Shown here: positions 1-8,144 of the stretch, in pieces
Layout: every line of letters begins with the position of its first letter
Numbering within the stretch: the stretch's first letter is position 1
Assembly: GCF_902459775.1 (NCBI RefSeq)
Contig: NZ_CABPSQ010000005.1
Location: 1 to 64,000, forward strand
Reading direction: 5' to 3'
Length of the DNA stretch: 64,000 nt
Source: Pandoraea captiosa
GTDB lineage: Bacteria; Pseudomonadota; Gammaproteobacteria; Burkholderiales; Burkholderiaceae
The notes under the pieces: generated by a model
Told to the model about the DNA's origin: nothing
The model's database searches: none
What the model saw: only the letters and a program-made list of their open reading frames with translations
Program-made: the position numbers and the translations under genes

Positions 1-31
1 CTGATACTAATTGCCCGTGAGGCTTGATCCT
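1..31 (+). rRNA. 23S rRNA, 3' end (partial)
   Basis: The first ~31 bases match the conserved 3' terminus of bacterial 23S rRNA, including ACTAATTGCCCGTGAGGCTT. The corresponding E. coli end contains ACTAATGAACCGTGAGGCTT. The gene is cut by the left edge of the window. The exact 3' end is inferred by analogy and may be off by a few bases. Confidence 0.9.
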
Positions 32-158
32 ATAACCAGTGTGTTTTTCCTGGTGTGAGTATCGCTGTGCCGATACACTCACAACCCACAAGTTGTTGTA
101 CTACGCTTCTTCCGAATTGGTTTTGTTGGGGCAACCACCCAGCAGAACATACAAGTTA
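32..158 (+). other. 23S-5S intergenic spacer
   Basis: This is transcribed spacer between the 23S end and the 5S gene. A GTGTGAGTATCG arm (about 54-65) faces CGATACACTCAC (about 73-84), giving an imperfect stem with a small bulge. This looks like a rRNA processing stalk. No tRNA fold or reading frame is seen. Confidence 0.7.
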
Positions 159-272
159 TGCCTGATGACCATAGCGAGTTGGAACCACCCCTTCCCATCC
201 CGAACAGGACCGTGAAACGACTCCACGCCGATGATAGTGCGGATACCCGTGTGAAAGTAGGTAATCGTCAGG
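159..272 (+). rRNA. rrf: 5S ribosomal RNA
   Basis: This is a recognisable betaproteobacterial 5S rRNA of about 114 nt. The 5' strand CCTGATGACC pairs with the 3' strand GGTAATCGTCAGG to form helix I. The conserved core CCCATCCCGAACAGG and the GAAACG/CCGATG loops are present. It lies about 128 nt after the 23S end and is followed at once by a strong terminator, so it is the last gene of an rRNA operon reading left to right. Confidence 0.96.
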
Positions 273-280
273 TTCCCCTT

Positions 281-315
281 AAAAACCCCTTGCTACCCAG
301 TAGCGAGGGGTTTTT
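281..315 (+). terminator. rRNA operon terminator
   Basis: AAAAACCCCTTGCTA pairs with TAGCGAGGGGTTTTT around a CCCAG loop; the only irregularity is a T/G next to the CGAGGGG arm. The stem ends in a run of five T and lies 9 nt after the 5S gene, a textbook rho-independent terminator. Confidence 0.92.
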
Positions 316-1020
316 GCTTTTGGGCGGGATTTTGTGCGTGCATGCTTTGCGTAATTCGCACTTCCACCTGCAACCGGCGCCAAGCTTGGTCTCGCGCTCA
401 CTCCCAGCGTAGCGGTACTCCTATGATTCCGGGCTGCCCTGCCCGCTCGGCAGACTCGGACTGATCACGTCGCTAGACGCCAGTGGTACGAAAATATCCG
501 TCAGGCCGGTGTCTCCCGATGCGCGCTGAGCAACGTGCATCGAAATCGAACGCTTCGAACATTTGCATTAACGTTTCGTGCGCTTTTCGAATCGGATGAC
601 TGCGCTCGCGCGCATACGTATCTCGCGACAAGGAATGGACGAATTCACTCGCTGGCCGAACGCGCACCCTCGACATGCGCACTGATCGACGAATTGGGAT
701 TGGTTCGGAAAGAACCTTTCGACGTCGGACGGCAGCTTACGATGGCAGCTACGGTATGGGGAAGAAACGTCCGTCAGCCTATCGGTAGAAGCGAGGCGCG
801 AGAGATGAGAGGGGGAAGGGGAGTGGGAAAGCGGAGGGAGGTGAAATGCAGCGGAAGGGGGCAGGAGCGATGGCGTCCGCAGTGTCACCTCGCATATCCG
901 CCGACGAAGATTGCGGTTTAGCCGTCTCGTGAGGAGGAACACGATGGACGGAGCGCGGACCTGTAAGTCGATTTAGGCCTCCAGACCCCCATCGACTTAC
1001 AGGACCATCGACATCAACAT
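316..1020. other. gene-free region downstream of the rRNA operon
   Basis: About 700 bp with no recognisable protein or RNA gene. Short frames exist on both strands but have no ribosome site, no family motif and arginine/serine-rich low-quality composition. The only clear structure is the inverted repeat at 960-1003. It may be a decayed stretch between the rRNA operon and the next gene. Confidence 0.6.
960..1003. repeat. 13-bp perfect inverted repeat
   Basis: CCTGTAAGTCGAT (960-972) is exactly reverse-complementary to ATCGACTTACAGG (991-1003), with an 18-nt loop. There is no T run on either side, so it is not an ordinary intrinsic terminator. It sits about 20 bp from the duplicated gene tail. 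Its role is unknown. Confidence 0.75.
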
Positions 1021-1251
1021 CGGCATCACGAAATCGGGAAACCGGGAGCGTGGACGATGGTGACATCGCCAGGTCCGGCGCGGGCCGTAATAGTGCGATT
1101 GCGAGAACGTGACGCTCGATCATGACGCAGATGCCCGCGAACGCATCGGGAAATCGGGAACCTGAGCGATGGTGACATCGCCAGGTCCCGCGTGGGCCGT
1201 TATCGTGCGGTTGCGAGAACGCGGCGCACGATCATGACGCAGATGCCTGCG
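1021..1251. repeat. imperfect tandem duplication of the OPT gene 3' end
   Basis: Two adjacent copies of about 115 bp (about 1021-1140 and 1141-1251) share long blocks: AAATCGGGAA, GGTGACATCGCCAGGTCC, GGGCCGT and CATGACGCAGATGCC. The right copy holds the last ~17 codons and the stop of the OPT transporter gene on the minus strand. In the left copy the stop is lost, and reading continues as MIERHVLAIALLRP where the gene has MIVRRVLATAR-stop. The left copy has diverged by roughly 15-20 percent, so the duplication is not recent. Confidence 0.85.
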
Positions 1252-3272
1252 AAGACCAGCAGGGCGAGCCATTCCGACGTCGGGGCGAAACTGCTGCCGA
1301 CGACCGCCAGCGGAGCATCGGAACCCGTGAAACCGACGACCATCGCCATCGCAACACCGACCAGGCTCTCACCAACGATCAGACCCGACGCCAGCAGCAC
1401 GCCACGTCTTTCCGCGGCTTCCGCATACGGACCGTATTCTTGACCCCGCGCCTTCGCACGCGCCTTCAACACCCGCTGCGAAATCCAACCCAAAACTGCG
1501 CCAATCACCAGCACGGACCCAATCGTCGGCGGCAGATAGATGCCGATACCCACGGCGATGACGGGCACACGCGCGACACCACCACGCTTCGCAAGCACGG
1601 CGTCGATAGCGATCAGCGCGAGACCCAGCACCGCGCCGATGCCGAGCATCGACCAGTCCAATTGATGCGTGAAGATGCCCTTGGCAATCGCCGTCATCAG
1701 AATCGCCTGCGGCGCAGACAATGCCTGCGACGGATCCATACCCGCTCGCGGTAACGCGTCGGTAAAGCCGTACGCGTTGTAGAGCAAGTTCAGCACCGGC
1801 GGAATCACCGCTGCACCCACGACACATCCGACAAGCAGCGCAACCTGCTGACGCCACGGCGTCGCACCCACCAGCCAACCGGTCTTCAAATCCTGAAGGT
1901 TATCGTTCGAGATCGTGGCAATCGCAATGACGGCAGCGGTCGTGAACAGTGCCAGCGCGATCGCCAGCTTGCCTCCCTCGCTCGTGTCGAGCAGCCCGCT
2001 CGCCTGACTGACACTGAGAATCAAGAGCGACACCAACACGACTGCCACTATCCCGATGCCGGAAATCGGACTCGCAGACGAACCCACAAGCCCCGCCATA
2101 TAGCCACAAGCGGCAGCGACCAGGAAGCCGAAAACGACAGCGAACACCACACTGCAAATCACCAGCGTCGCAATGCCGCCGAACGACAGCGGCGCGTCGG
2201 CCAGGAATACACCGAACGTGACGACCCAGACAGCCACGCACAACAGCGTCAATCCGATCACCCAATACGGCGACAGATCCTGCTCCGTGCGTCCAAGCCC
2301 GCTGCCCTGGCCGTTGCCGTGGGCACCGCGAGACTTGCCGAGCGCGGCAAACGACGTCTTCACACCATCGACCATCGGCTTGGCCAGGGTGATCAGCGTC
2401 CACACCGCCGCCACACCAATCACGCCTGCGCCGATAAAGCGCACCTTGTGCTGCCACAACCCATTGGCGAAGGCGGCCATCGCCACGCCATCGGGATTCG
2501 GCGTAATCGTCGTGAGCACGGGTACGGCAATGCCCCACGTCAGCACCACGCCGAGCAGGATAGCCAGCCCAGACACAATGCCGATCAGATAACCGGCGCC
2601 GATCAGCGCCATCGAAAAGCCGGTCGTCAGACGGAACACCGCAGTGCCTGCCGGCACCCACGCGGTGATGCTCTCGCCGAGCACTTTGAGACCCGCCGTC
2701 GCGAACGCAAACAACGCCGACACGACGCCACCGAACGCAATTTCGCGTACCCCGCTCGACGCATTGTCGGACGACGCTTTCGTCCCTGCGCCTGGCGTTC
2801 CTTCGTCGCCCTCGCTACCGACCCGCAGAATCTCCGCGGCGGCGACACCTTCGGGATACGGCAACTCGCTGTCGACCACCATCGCCCGACGCAGCGGAAT
2901 CGTGAACAGCACGCCGAGAATGCCGCCGGACGCGCAGATCGCCAGCGTCAAACCAAACGGGAAACCTTGCCAATGCCCGATCATCAACAAGCCGGGCAAG
3001 ACGAAGATGATGGACGAGAGCGTGCCGGCCGCAGACGCCTGCGTCTGCACCATATTGTTCTCGAGGATGTTGCCGCCACGCAGTGCACGCAGCACCGCCA
3101 TGGAGATGACGGCAGCAGGGATGGAGGATGAAAACGTCAGGCCGACTTTAAGCCCGAGATAAACGTTGGAGGCGGTGAACACCACGGTGATCAGCGCGCC
3201 GAGGATCATGCCGCGCACCGTTAGCTCTGGCAACGAGACGGCGTCGGGAATTCGGGTCGGATGAGATGCCAT
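1200..3272 (-). CDS. OPT/YSL-family oligopeptide transporter
   Basis: About 690 residues of almost continuous hydrophobic segments, as expected for the 14-16-helix OPT family (TC 2.A.67) that takes up small peptides or metal chelates across the inner membrane. The N-terminal stretch LPELTVRGMILGALITVV followed by NVYLGLKVGLTF is typical of bacterial OPT proteins. A large cytoplasmic loop carries a Gly/Ser-rich segment. I chose ATG at 3272 (MASHPTRIPDAV) because the family signature begins just after it. An upstream in-frame GTG at 3338 would add 22 residues, and neither start has a clear ribosome site. The gene is monocistronic and divergent from the exporter at 3599. Substrate is not predictable. 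The 3' end is duplicated downstream. Confidence 0.88.
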   Translation of the reverse strand: MASHPTRIPDAVSLPELTVRGMILGALITVVFTASNVYLGLKVGLTFSSSIPAAVISMAVLRALRGGNILENNMVQTQASAAGTLSSIIFVLPGLLMIGHWQGFPFGLTLAICASGGILGVLFTIPLRRAMVVDSELPYPEGVAAAEILRVGSEGDEGTPGAGTKASSDNASSGVREIAFGGVVSALFAFATAGLKVLGESITAWVPAGTAVFRLTTGFSMALIGAGYLIGIVSGLAILLGVVLTWGIAVPVLTTITPNPDGVAMAAFANGLWQHKVRFIGAGVIGVAAVWTLITLAKPMVDGVKTSFAALGKSRGAHGNGQGSGLGRTEQDLSPYWVIGLTLLCVAVWVVTFGVFLADAPLSFGGIATLVICSVVFAVVFGFLVAAACGYMAGLVGSSASPISGIGIVAVVLVSLLILSVSQASGLLDTSEGGKLAIALALFTTAAVIAIATISNDNLQDLKTGWLVGATPWRQQVALLVGCVVGAAVIPPVLNLLYNAYGFTDALPRAGMDPSQALSAPQAILMTAIAKGIFTHQLDWSMLGIGAVLGLALIAIDAVLAKRGGVARVPVIAVGIGIYLPPTIGSVLVIGAVLGWISQRVLKARAKARGQEYGPYAEAAERRGVLLASGLIVGESLVGVAMAMVVGFTGSDAPLAVVGSSFAPTSEWLALLVFAGICVMIVRRVLATAR

Positions 3273-3598
3273 GTACGAATGGGGGGATTTTCGCCCAATG
3301 GGAATGTGGCACGGATTGTATGCGCCTGCGTAGTGCACCGCCAGTCTTGACGCGCGCGCTAGAACGACCGTTCGAATCTGACCCTATCAATCGATAGCGC
3401 ACCGGCATCCGCGTCCCATGGACGCTTTACGCAAGAAATGCCCCACATCCATCTACTTTGACGATGGGTTCCAACTTTTCCCGTTCGGTTTATTGATGGA
3501 TGATGCGGGTTTTCCCTAAAAATAAAGTGAGTGCCCAAAGTCATCCGTGAGCCATTCGTGGAAACGGCGTCGGGCACACAAAGGAAAGGAGCGTTCCG
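3273..3598. promoter_or_regulatory. divergent promoter region, OPT transporter / DHA2 exporter
   Basis: A 326-bp intergenic region shared by two divergent transporter genes. An AT-richer patch (CCCTAAAAATAAAG, about 3514-3527) lies 70-85 bp before the exporter start and is a plausible -10 area. AAGGAAAGGAG at about 3581-3591 is the exporter ribosome site. No regulator gene and no convincing operator palindrome were found. Confidence 0.45.
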
Positions 3599-5113
3599 AT
3601 GTCCAGTCTGCACACTTCAACACATCCCGTCCCGCATGCCCACGGTGCACGCCGCTGGCTGGTACTGGCGATCGTGTCCGTGGCGCTGCTGCTCATCGTG
3701 ATCGACATGACGGTGCTGTACACGGCACTGCCTCGTCTGACCCACGATCTGGCAGCGACGGCGTCCGCCAAGCTGTGGATCGTCAACGCCTATGCGCTTG
3801 TCGTATCTGGCCTGTTGCTCGGCATGGGCACGCTCGGCGACCGGCTCGGTCACAAGCAACTGTTTCTCGCGGGGCTCGTCGTGTTCGGTGCGGCGTCACT
3901 CGCGGCCGCGTTCGCGCCAAGCGCCAACGTGCTGATCGCCGCGCGCGGATTCCTCGGCGTGGGGGCGGCCATGATGATGCCGGCCACGCTGTCGCTGATC
4001 CGCCTGACGTTTACCGATGCGCACGAGCAAGCGTTCGCGATCGGCATCTGGGCGTCGGTCGCCTCGGGCGGCGCCGCGTTCGGCCCGATTGTCGGCGGTG
4101 CACTGCTCGAACATTTCTGGTGGGGATCCGTCTTCCTGATCAACGTGCCCATCGTGCTGATTGCACTGCCCATCGCCGCGTGGCTGATTCCGAACAGCGG
4201 TGCGACATCGAAGCAACCGTGGGACTGGGTGGGCTCGTTGCTCTTCATGGTCGGCCTGATCGGTGTGACGTATGCGATCAAGAGTGCCGGCAAAGTGTCG
4301 CCCGATTGGATGACGGTCGGCGTTGCGGTCGTCGTTGGCGCCGTGTTCCTGTGGGCGTTCGTGGCGCGTCAGCGGCGCAGCGCGCATCCGTTGCTCGATT
4401 TCTCGCTATTCCGCAACCCGGTGTTTGCCGGCGCAGTGGTTGCCGCCCTCATGGCTGCCGCGTCGCTGATCGGCATGCAACTGGTGTTCAGTCAGCGCCT
4501 GCAATTGGTGATGGGCTACTCGCCGCTCGAAGCCGGATTGGCCGGTATGCCCTTGTCGCTGGCCGCGTTCGTCGCCGGCCCGATTGCCGGACGGATGCTG
4601 CCGCGCATGGGAAGCACGCGTCTGCTGTCGATCGCGCTGACGATGTCTGCGGCCGGCATGGCGGGTTATCTCGTTTTTCGCGATTCGGACTTCGTGCTGT
4701 GGGCGCTCGCGTTGGTGATTCTCGGTCTCGGCGTGGGGGCGACGATGACGGCCGCGTCGAGCACCATCATGCAAAGTGCCCCGCCCGAGCGTGCGGGCAT
4801 GGCGGCCTCCGTCGAAGAAGTGTCGTACGAACTCGGCGGTGCGCTGGGCGTGACTTTCATGGGCAGCTTGCTGACGTTCGTCTATGGCCGCTCGATGGAT
4901 GTGCCGCAGGTCGCCACGCTGCCGGACACCGTGCGCGACAGTCTGGACGAAGCGCAGATCGTGGCCGAGCACCTGGCGCCGGAGATGGCAAACACGCTGA
5001 CGTTGCTCTCCAATAGGGCATTCAATCACGGCTTCGATGCCGTGATCGGCGCCGGTGCGCTGCTGCTTCTCGCTACCGCCATCTGGGGACGCTGGCACGC
5101 GCGTAAGCGCTGA
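3599..5113 (+). CDS. MFS drug exporter, DHA2 family (14 TMS)
   Basis: 504 residues with about 14 hydrophobic helices, the size of QacA/SmvA/EmrB-type drug:proton antiporters. TM1 contains IDMTVLYTALP; its Asp36 aligns with the acidic residue of QacA/SmvA that recognises cationic biocides. The motif-A loop is GDRLGHKQLF (after TM2), and motif C lies near residues 150-170 (GGAAFGPIVGG). The ATG has a strong AAGGAAAGGAG site about 8 nt upstream. No membrane-fusion partner or TetR gene is adjacent, so it probably works alone in the inner membrane. SmvA-like quaternary-ammonium or dye export is the likeliest role (family knowledge); the substrate is unproven. Confidence 0.88.
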   Translation: MSSLHTSTHPVPHAHGARRWLVLAIVSVALLLIVIDMTVLYTALPRLTHDLAATASAKLWIVNAYALVVSGLLLGMGTLGDRLGHKQLFLAGLVVFGAASLAAAFAPSANVLIAARGFLGVGAAMMMPATLSLIRLTFTDAHEQAFAIGIWASVASGGAAFGPIVGGALLEHFWWGSVFLINVPIVLIALPIAAWLIPNSGATSKQPWDWVGSLLFMVGLIGVTYAIKSAGKVSPDWMTVGVAVVVGAVFLWAFVARQRRSAHPLLDFSLFRNPVFAGAVVAALMAAASLIGMQLVFSQRLQLVMGYSPLEAGLAGMPLSLAAFVAGPIAGRMLPRMGSTRLLSIALTMSAAGMAGYLVFRDSDFVLWALALVILGLGVGATMTAASSTIMQSAPPERAGMAASVEEVSYELGGALGVTFMGSLLTFVYGRSMDVPQVATLPDTVRDSLDEAQIVAEHLAPEMANTLTLLSNRAFNHGFDAVIGAGALLLLATAIWGRWHARKR

Positions 5114-5190
5114 CGAACGGCGTGCCAGCAAACGACTGCGCGGCTCACTCACGAACCGCGCGGACAAGTCAAATACGCATCAAGGTGGCA

Positions 5191-5628
5191 TCAAGCCAGC
5201 ATGGACGCCATGGCGTGCAGCGCCAGCGGATAGCACTGCACGCCGAGTCCGCAAATCACCCCGGTCGCGACACCCGAGATCAACGAGTGCCGATAGATTT
5301 CCTCGCGCTTGTGAATGTTGGTGATGTGCACTTCGATCAGCGGTCGTTGCAACAGCTTGGCCGCGTCGAGCACGGGGATCGAGCGGAACGACAAGCCCGC
5401 CGGGTTCAGCACGACACCGGCATCGGCCTCGAACGCCTCCTGAAGCCAGTCGACCATCGTGGCTTCGCTGTTCGTCTGCCGGAATTCGCACCGCAGTTCG
5501 AGACGCGTTGCGAGCGAGCGCACGGTTTGCTCGATCTCGGCGAGCGTCGTATGCCCGTAGAGATGCGGCTCGCGTTTGCCCAGCATGTTGAGGTTCGGGC
5601 CGTTGAGGACGTAGACAAGGTCGGACAT
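5191..5628 (-). CDS. aroQ: type II 3-dehydroquinate dehydratase-like protein with altered substrate residues
   Basis: 145 residues, the usual length of type II dehydroquinases. The numbering coincides with the M. tuberculosis enzyme: Asn12, Arg19, Tyr24, Asn75, Asp88, His101 and Arg108 are all present (LNGPNLNMLGKREPHLYG; EVHITN). Two residues that contact substrate hydroxyls differ: position 81 is Phe, not His (NPAGLSFRS), and position 112 is Tyr, not Arg (REEIYRHS). The catalytic Tyr/Arg core is kept, so an enzyme on a related substrate is more likely than a dead protein. It lies 33 bp after the MHS transporter gene on the same strand, suggesting an uptake/catabolic pair rather than the biosynthetic shikimate enzyme. 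Confidence 0.85.
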   Translation of the reverse strand: MSDLVYVLNGPNLNMLGKREPHLYGHTTLAEIEQTVRSLATRLELRCEFRQTNSEATMVDWLQEAFEADAGVVLNPAGLSFRSIPVLDAAKLLQRPLIEVHITNIHKREEIYRHSLISGVATGVICGLGVQCYPLALHAMASMLA

Positions 5629-5661
5629 GATGAGTAATTCGATTCCAGTAAAAGCCAGCGA

Positions 5662-7050
5662 TCAATGACTGTTGCGTACGCCGTGCGACGTGTTCAGCGC
5701 GGGGGCGTCGGACGCCTCGCCCGCCAGCGCCTGCGCCGGGTCTGTGCGATGCATGTCGATGCCGCGCGTCTCCGGGCCGATGAGAATGGCGGCGAGCGAG
5801 ATGACGTTCAGCGTTGCGCACAGCGCGACGACGGCCCACGGCGAGCCATTGCTGATCGACAGCAGCCAGACGGCGACCATCGGCATGGGACCGCCCGTGA
5901 GCAGATTGGCGCCGGTGTAGGCGAGCGCAGAGCCGGAATAACGCACGTTGGTGGGGAACGCCTCGGCAAAGGCCACCGGCTGAATGCCGCTCTGATACTG
6001 CGTGAAGCCGAGGAAGAGCCCCATGATCAACAGCATCGGCACGAAACTGCGGGTGTCGAGCACCGAGAAGTAGACGAGCGAGATCGCCAGCGTGGCGCAC
6101 GAGCCGATGGCGAGCGCCTTCTTGCGGCCGATGCGGTCGCTGAGCATGCCGCCGAGCAACGCCCCGAAGATCGCGAAAACGTTCGCGCCCATGAGCAACA
6201 TGAATGCCGTCTGCTTGGGCACTTCGAGCGTCTTCGTGATGTAGCTCAGCGAGAACACCACGATCAGATAGAACAGCGCGGCCGGTCCACAGAAGAAGAG
6301 CGTCCAGCGGATCAGCGGCTTGTAATGAAGCCGCACGGCGTCGCGCAGCGGATTGCTCGCCTTCACGACCTGGGTGGCCGATTGCATCGCGGCAAAGGCA
6401 GGCGTCTCATGCACCTTGAGGCGGATGTATACGCCTACGATCACGAGCAGGAAGCTCAGCAGGAATGGCACGCGCCAGCCCCAGGACTCGAACGCCTGCG
6501 CCGACATCGACGCTGATAATCCGAACAACGCCGCGTTGGCGAGGATCTGGCTGACCGGCGAGCAGATGCCGAGCAGCCCTGAGTATTTGCCGCGACGCTC
6601 CGGGCTGGCATGCTCGATCGCCATCAACTGGCCGCCGGTCGATTCCCCGCCAAGGGCGAAGCCCTGCACGATTCGCAATGCAACGAGCAGAATCGGCGCC
6701 CAAATGCCGATTTGCGCATAGGTTGGCAACAGCCCCATCAGTACCGACGCCACGCCCATTACCGAGACCGTTGCGAGCATCAGGTTACGGCGGCCGAACT
6801 TGTCACCCAGCGAGCCGCAGATGATCGCGCCGAGCGGTCGCGCGGCCAGTCCCACGCCGAACGTGGCGAGCGAGGCGAGGAGTGCCGAGGTCGGCTCCAT
6901 TGCCGGGAAGAAGAGCTTTGGCAGCAATGTCGCGGCCAATGCGCCATACAGCGTGAAGTCGAACCATTCCAGTGCGGTGCCGATGGTCGCAGCGGTCACC
7001 GCTCGCGTTTGCATCGATGCGTCCGGCACCGAGGGCGTTGCGTGTGTCAT
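5662..7050 (-). CDS. MHS-family MFS transporter (shikimate/organic-acid type)
   Basis: 462 residues, 12 predicted helices. The N-terminal TIGTALEWFDFTLYG and the loop GDKFGRRN are hallmarks of the metabolite:H+ symporter family (ShiA, KgtP, ProP). RIVQGFALGGESTGG after TM4 also fits. Start ATG follows AGGAGACA (7054-7061 on the complement). It is first in a two-gene operon with the AroQ-like gene and is divergent from an IclR regulator, so it probably imports the ligand or substrate of this small catabolic unit. A shikimate- or quinate-like hydroxyacid is a reasonable guess, but the altered AroQ residues argue for something related rather than identical. Confidence 0.88.
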   Translation of the reverse strand: MTHATPSVPDASMQTRAVTAATIGTALEWFDFTLYGALAATLLPKLFFPAMEPTSALLASLATFGVGLAARPLGAIICGSLGDKFGRRNLMLATVSVMGVASVLMGLLPTYAQIGIWAPILLVALRIVQGFALGGESTGGQLMAIEHASPERRGKYSGLLGICSPVSQILANAALFGLSASMSAQAFESWGWRVPFLLSFLLVIVGVYIRLKVHETPAFAAMQSATQVVKASNPLRDAVRLHYKPLIRWTLFFCGPAALFYLIVVFSLSYITKTLEVPKQTAFMLLMGANVFAIFGALLGGMLSDRIGRKKALAIGSCATLAISLVYFSVLDTRSFVPMLLIMGLFLGFTQYQSGIQPVAFAEAFPTNVRYSGSALAYTGANLLTGGPMPMVAVWLLSISNGSPWAVVALCATLNVISLAAILIGPETRGIDMHRTDPAQALAGEASDAPALNTSHGVRNSH

Positions 7051-7210
7051 GCCTGTCTCCTGACGATGATTTGTCGTTATGCCTCATCGTCGCAGGGGCT
7101 TCACGAACTGGATATCGGCATCTGCCGCAGTCGTGCAGTCGTGAGCCCGGCGCTCGCGAGGACCGCCCGGGCTTATCCCGGGCTGGCAAACAGGATGGTA
7201 ATGAGCCTGT

Positions 7211-7243
7211 TGGAACACCGTTCCAGACTGGAATTCAATGCCA
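7211..7243. promoter_or_regulatory. tandem IclR-type operators
   Basis: TGGAACACCGTTCCA (7211-7225) is a perfect 6-3-6 palindrome, and TGGAATTCAATGCCA (7229-7243) is the same design with one mismatch. Their centres are 18 bp apart. The form resembles the E. coli IclR site TGGAAATNATTTCCA. They lie 67-99 bp before the IclR gene and about 160-190 bp before the divergent transporter, so autoregulation plus control of the operon is likely. Confidence 0.72.
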
Positions 7244-7309
7244 TAATGTGAAATTAAATGCGAAAACAAGCGCGAAAATGGAATGCGGCAAACCGCAGAG
7301 GAGACACGC

Positions 7310-8101
7310 ATGAACGGCGTCATGGAGCGCACACTTGCCATTCTGGAATTGCTCGCCCAGCAAGTCGGCGGCACGCCGCTGGCGTTCATTGCCGACGAAC
7401 TCGACATTCCCCGTAGTGCCTGCCATCGCTTGCTCACCGACCTCAAGGGCTTCGGCTACGTGCGTCAATTACGCGAGCATGGCGATTACGTGCTGACGAC
7501 GAAGCTCGTTGGGCTGGGGCTGAGTTTCCTCAGTACGTCCGGCATCGTGGACATGGCGCAGACGATTCTCGACCGGCTCGCGGAAACATCCGGCGAACTG
7601 GTGCGTCTGGCGATCGTCGACGGCGATCGCATCACGTGGGTCGCGAAGGCGCAGGGGGCGAGCAAGGGGTTGAAGTACGACCCCGACATGGGCATGGACA
7701 CGATTCTGTCGTGTTCGGCCACGGGCCACGCGTGGATGATGACGATGAGCGACGAGCGCGCGCTGGCGCTGGTGAGTCGGCAAGGCTTCGGACAACCGAA
7801 GGATTACGGCCCGAATGCCCCCACGACGGTGCAGGGCGTCCTGGCATTTCTGGCGGCCGCGCGCGCACGCGGCTACGCCACGATCAACGAAGTGTTCTCG
7901 CCCGGCATGACGGCGATGGCCGCGCCGATTCTGCGTCGCGGCTATCCTGCGCTGGGCGTGATCAGCATTGCGGGGCCGTTGATCCGCCTGGACGAAGCGC
8001 GCATGACGCAACTCGGTCCGGCGTTGCTCGCGGCGGCATCTGAACTGGCGGCCGCGAGCCAGACATCGCCGCTGTTCGACCGTATTCGTCAGGCATCCTG
8101 A
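7310..8101 (+). CDS. IclR-family transcriptional regulator
   Basis: 263 residues: an N-terminal winged helix-turn-helix (about 6-60, with PLAFIADELDIPRSACHRLL) and a C-terminal IclR effector domain (about 75-255, with SCSATGHAWM and GVLAFLAAARARGYA). I start at the ATG preceded by GAGGAGACACGC; an in-frame ATG 27 nt upstream lacks such a site. The gene is divergent from the MHS transporter/AroQ pair and faces two IclR-type palindromes, so it is very probably their local regulator. The effector would be the transported acid or its product. Confidence 0.9.
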   Translation: MNGVMERTLAILELLAQQVGGTPLAFIADELDIPRSACHRLLTDLKGFGYVRQLREHGDYVLTTKLVGLGLSFLSTSGIVDMAQTILDRLAETSGELVRLAIVDGDRITWVAKAQGASKGLKYDPDMGMDTILSCSATGHAWMMTMSDERALALVSRQGFGQPKDYGPNAPTTVQGVLAFLAAARARGYATINEVFSPGMTAMAAPILRRGYPALGVISIAGPLIRLDEARMTQLGPALLAAASELAAASQTSPLFDRIRQAS

Positions 8102-8144
8102 TCGTTACCGCCATGCCCACCGGCGGAGTTTGTCTCGTGTGCGC

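Noticed and set aside
960-1003. tRNA or small RNA gene
   Set aside because: Only one stem is present, no cloverleaf and no terminator after it.
473-1123. Open frames on both strands in the region after the 5S gene
   Set aside because: No family motif, ribosome site or plausible composition; one of them merely reads through the duplicated OPT tail.
1-1200. Integration site or mobile element beside the rRNA operon
   Set aside because: No integrase, transposase or tRNA attachment site; only the local tail duplication is seen.
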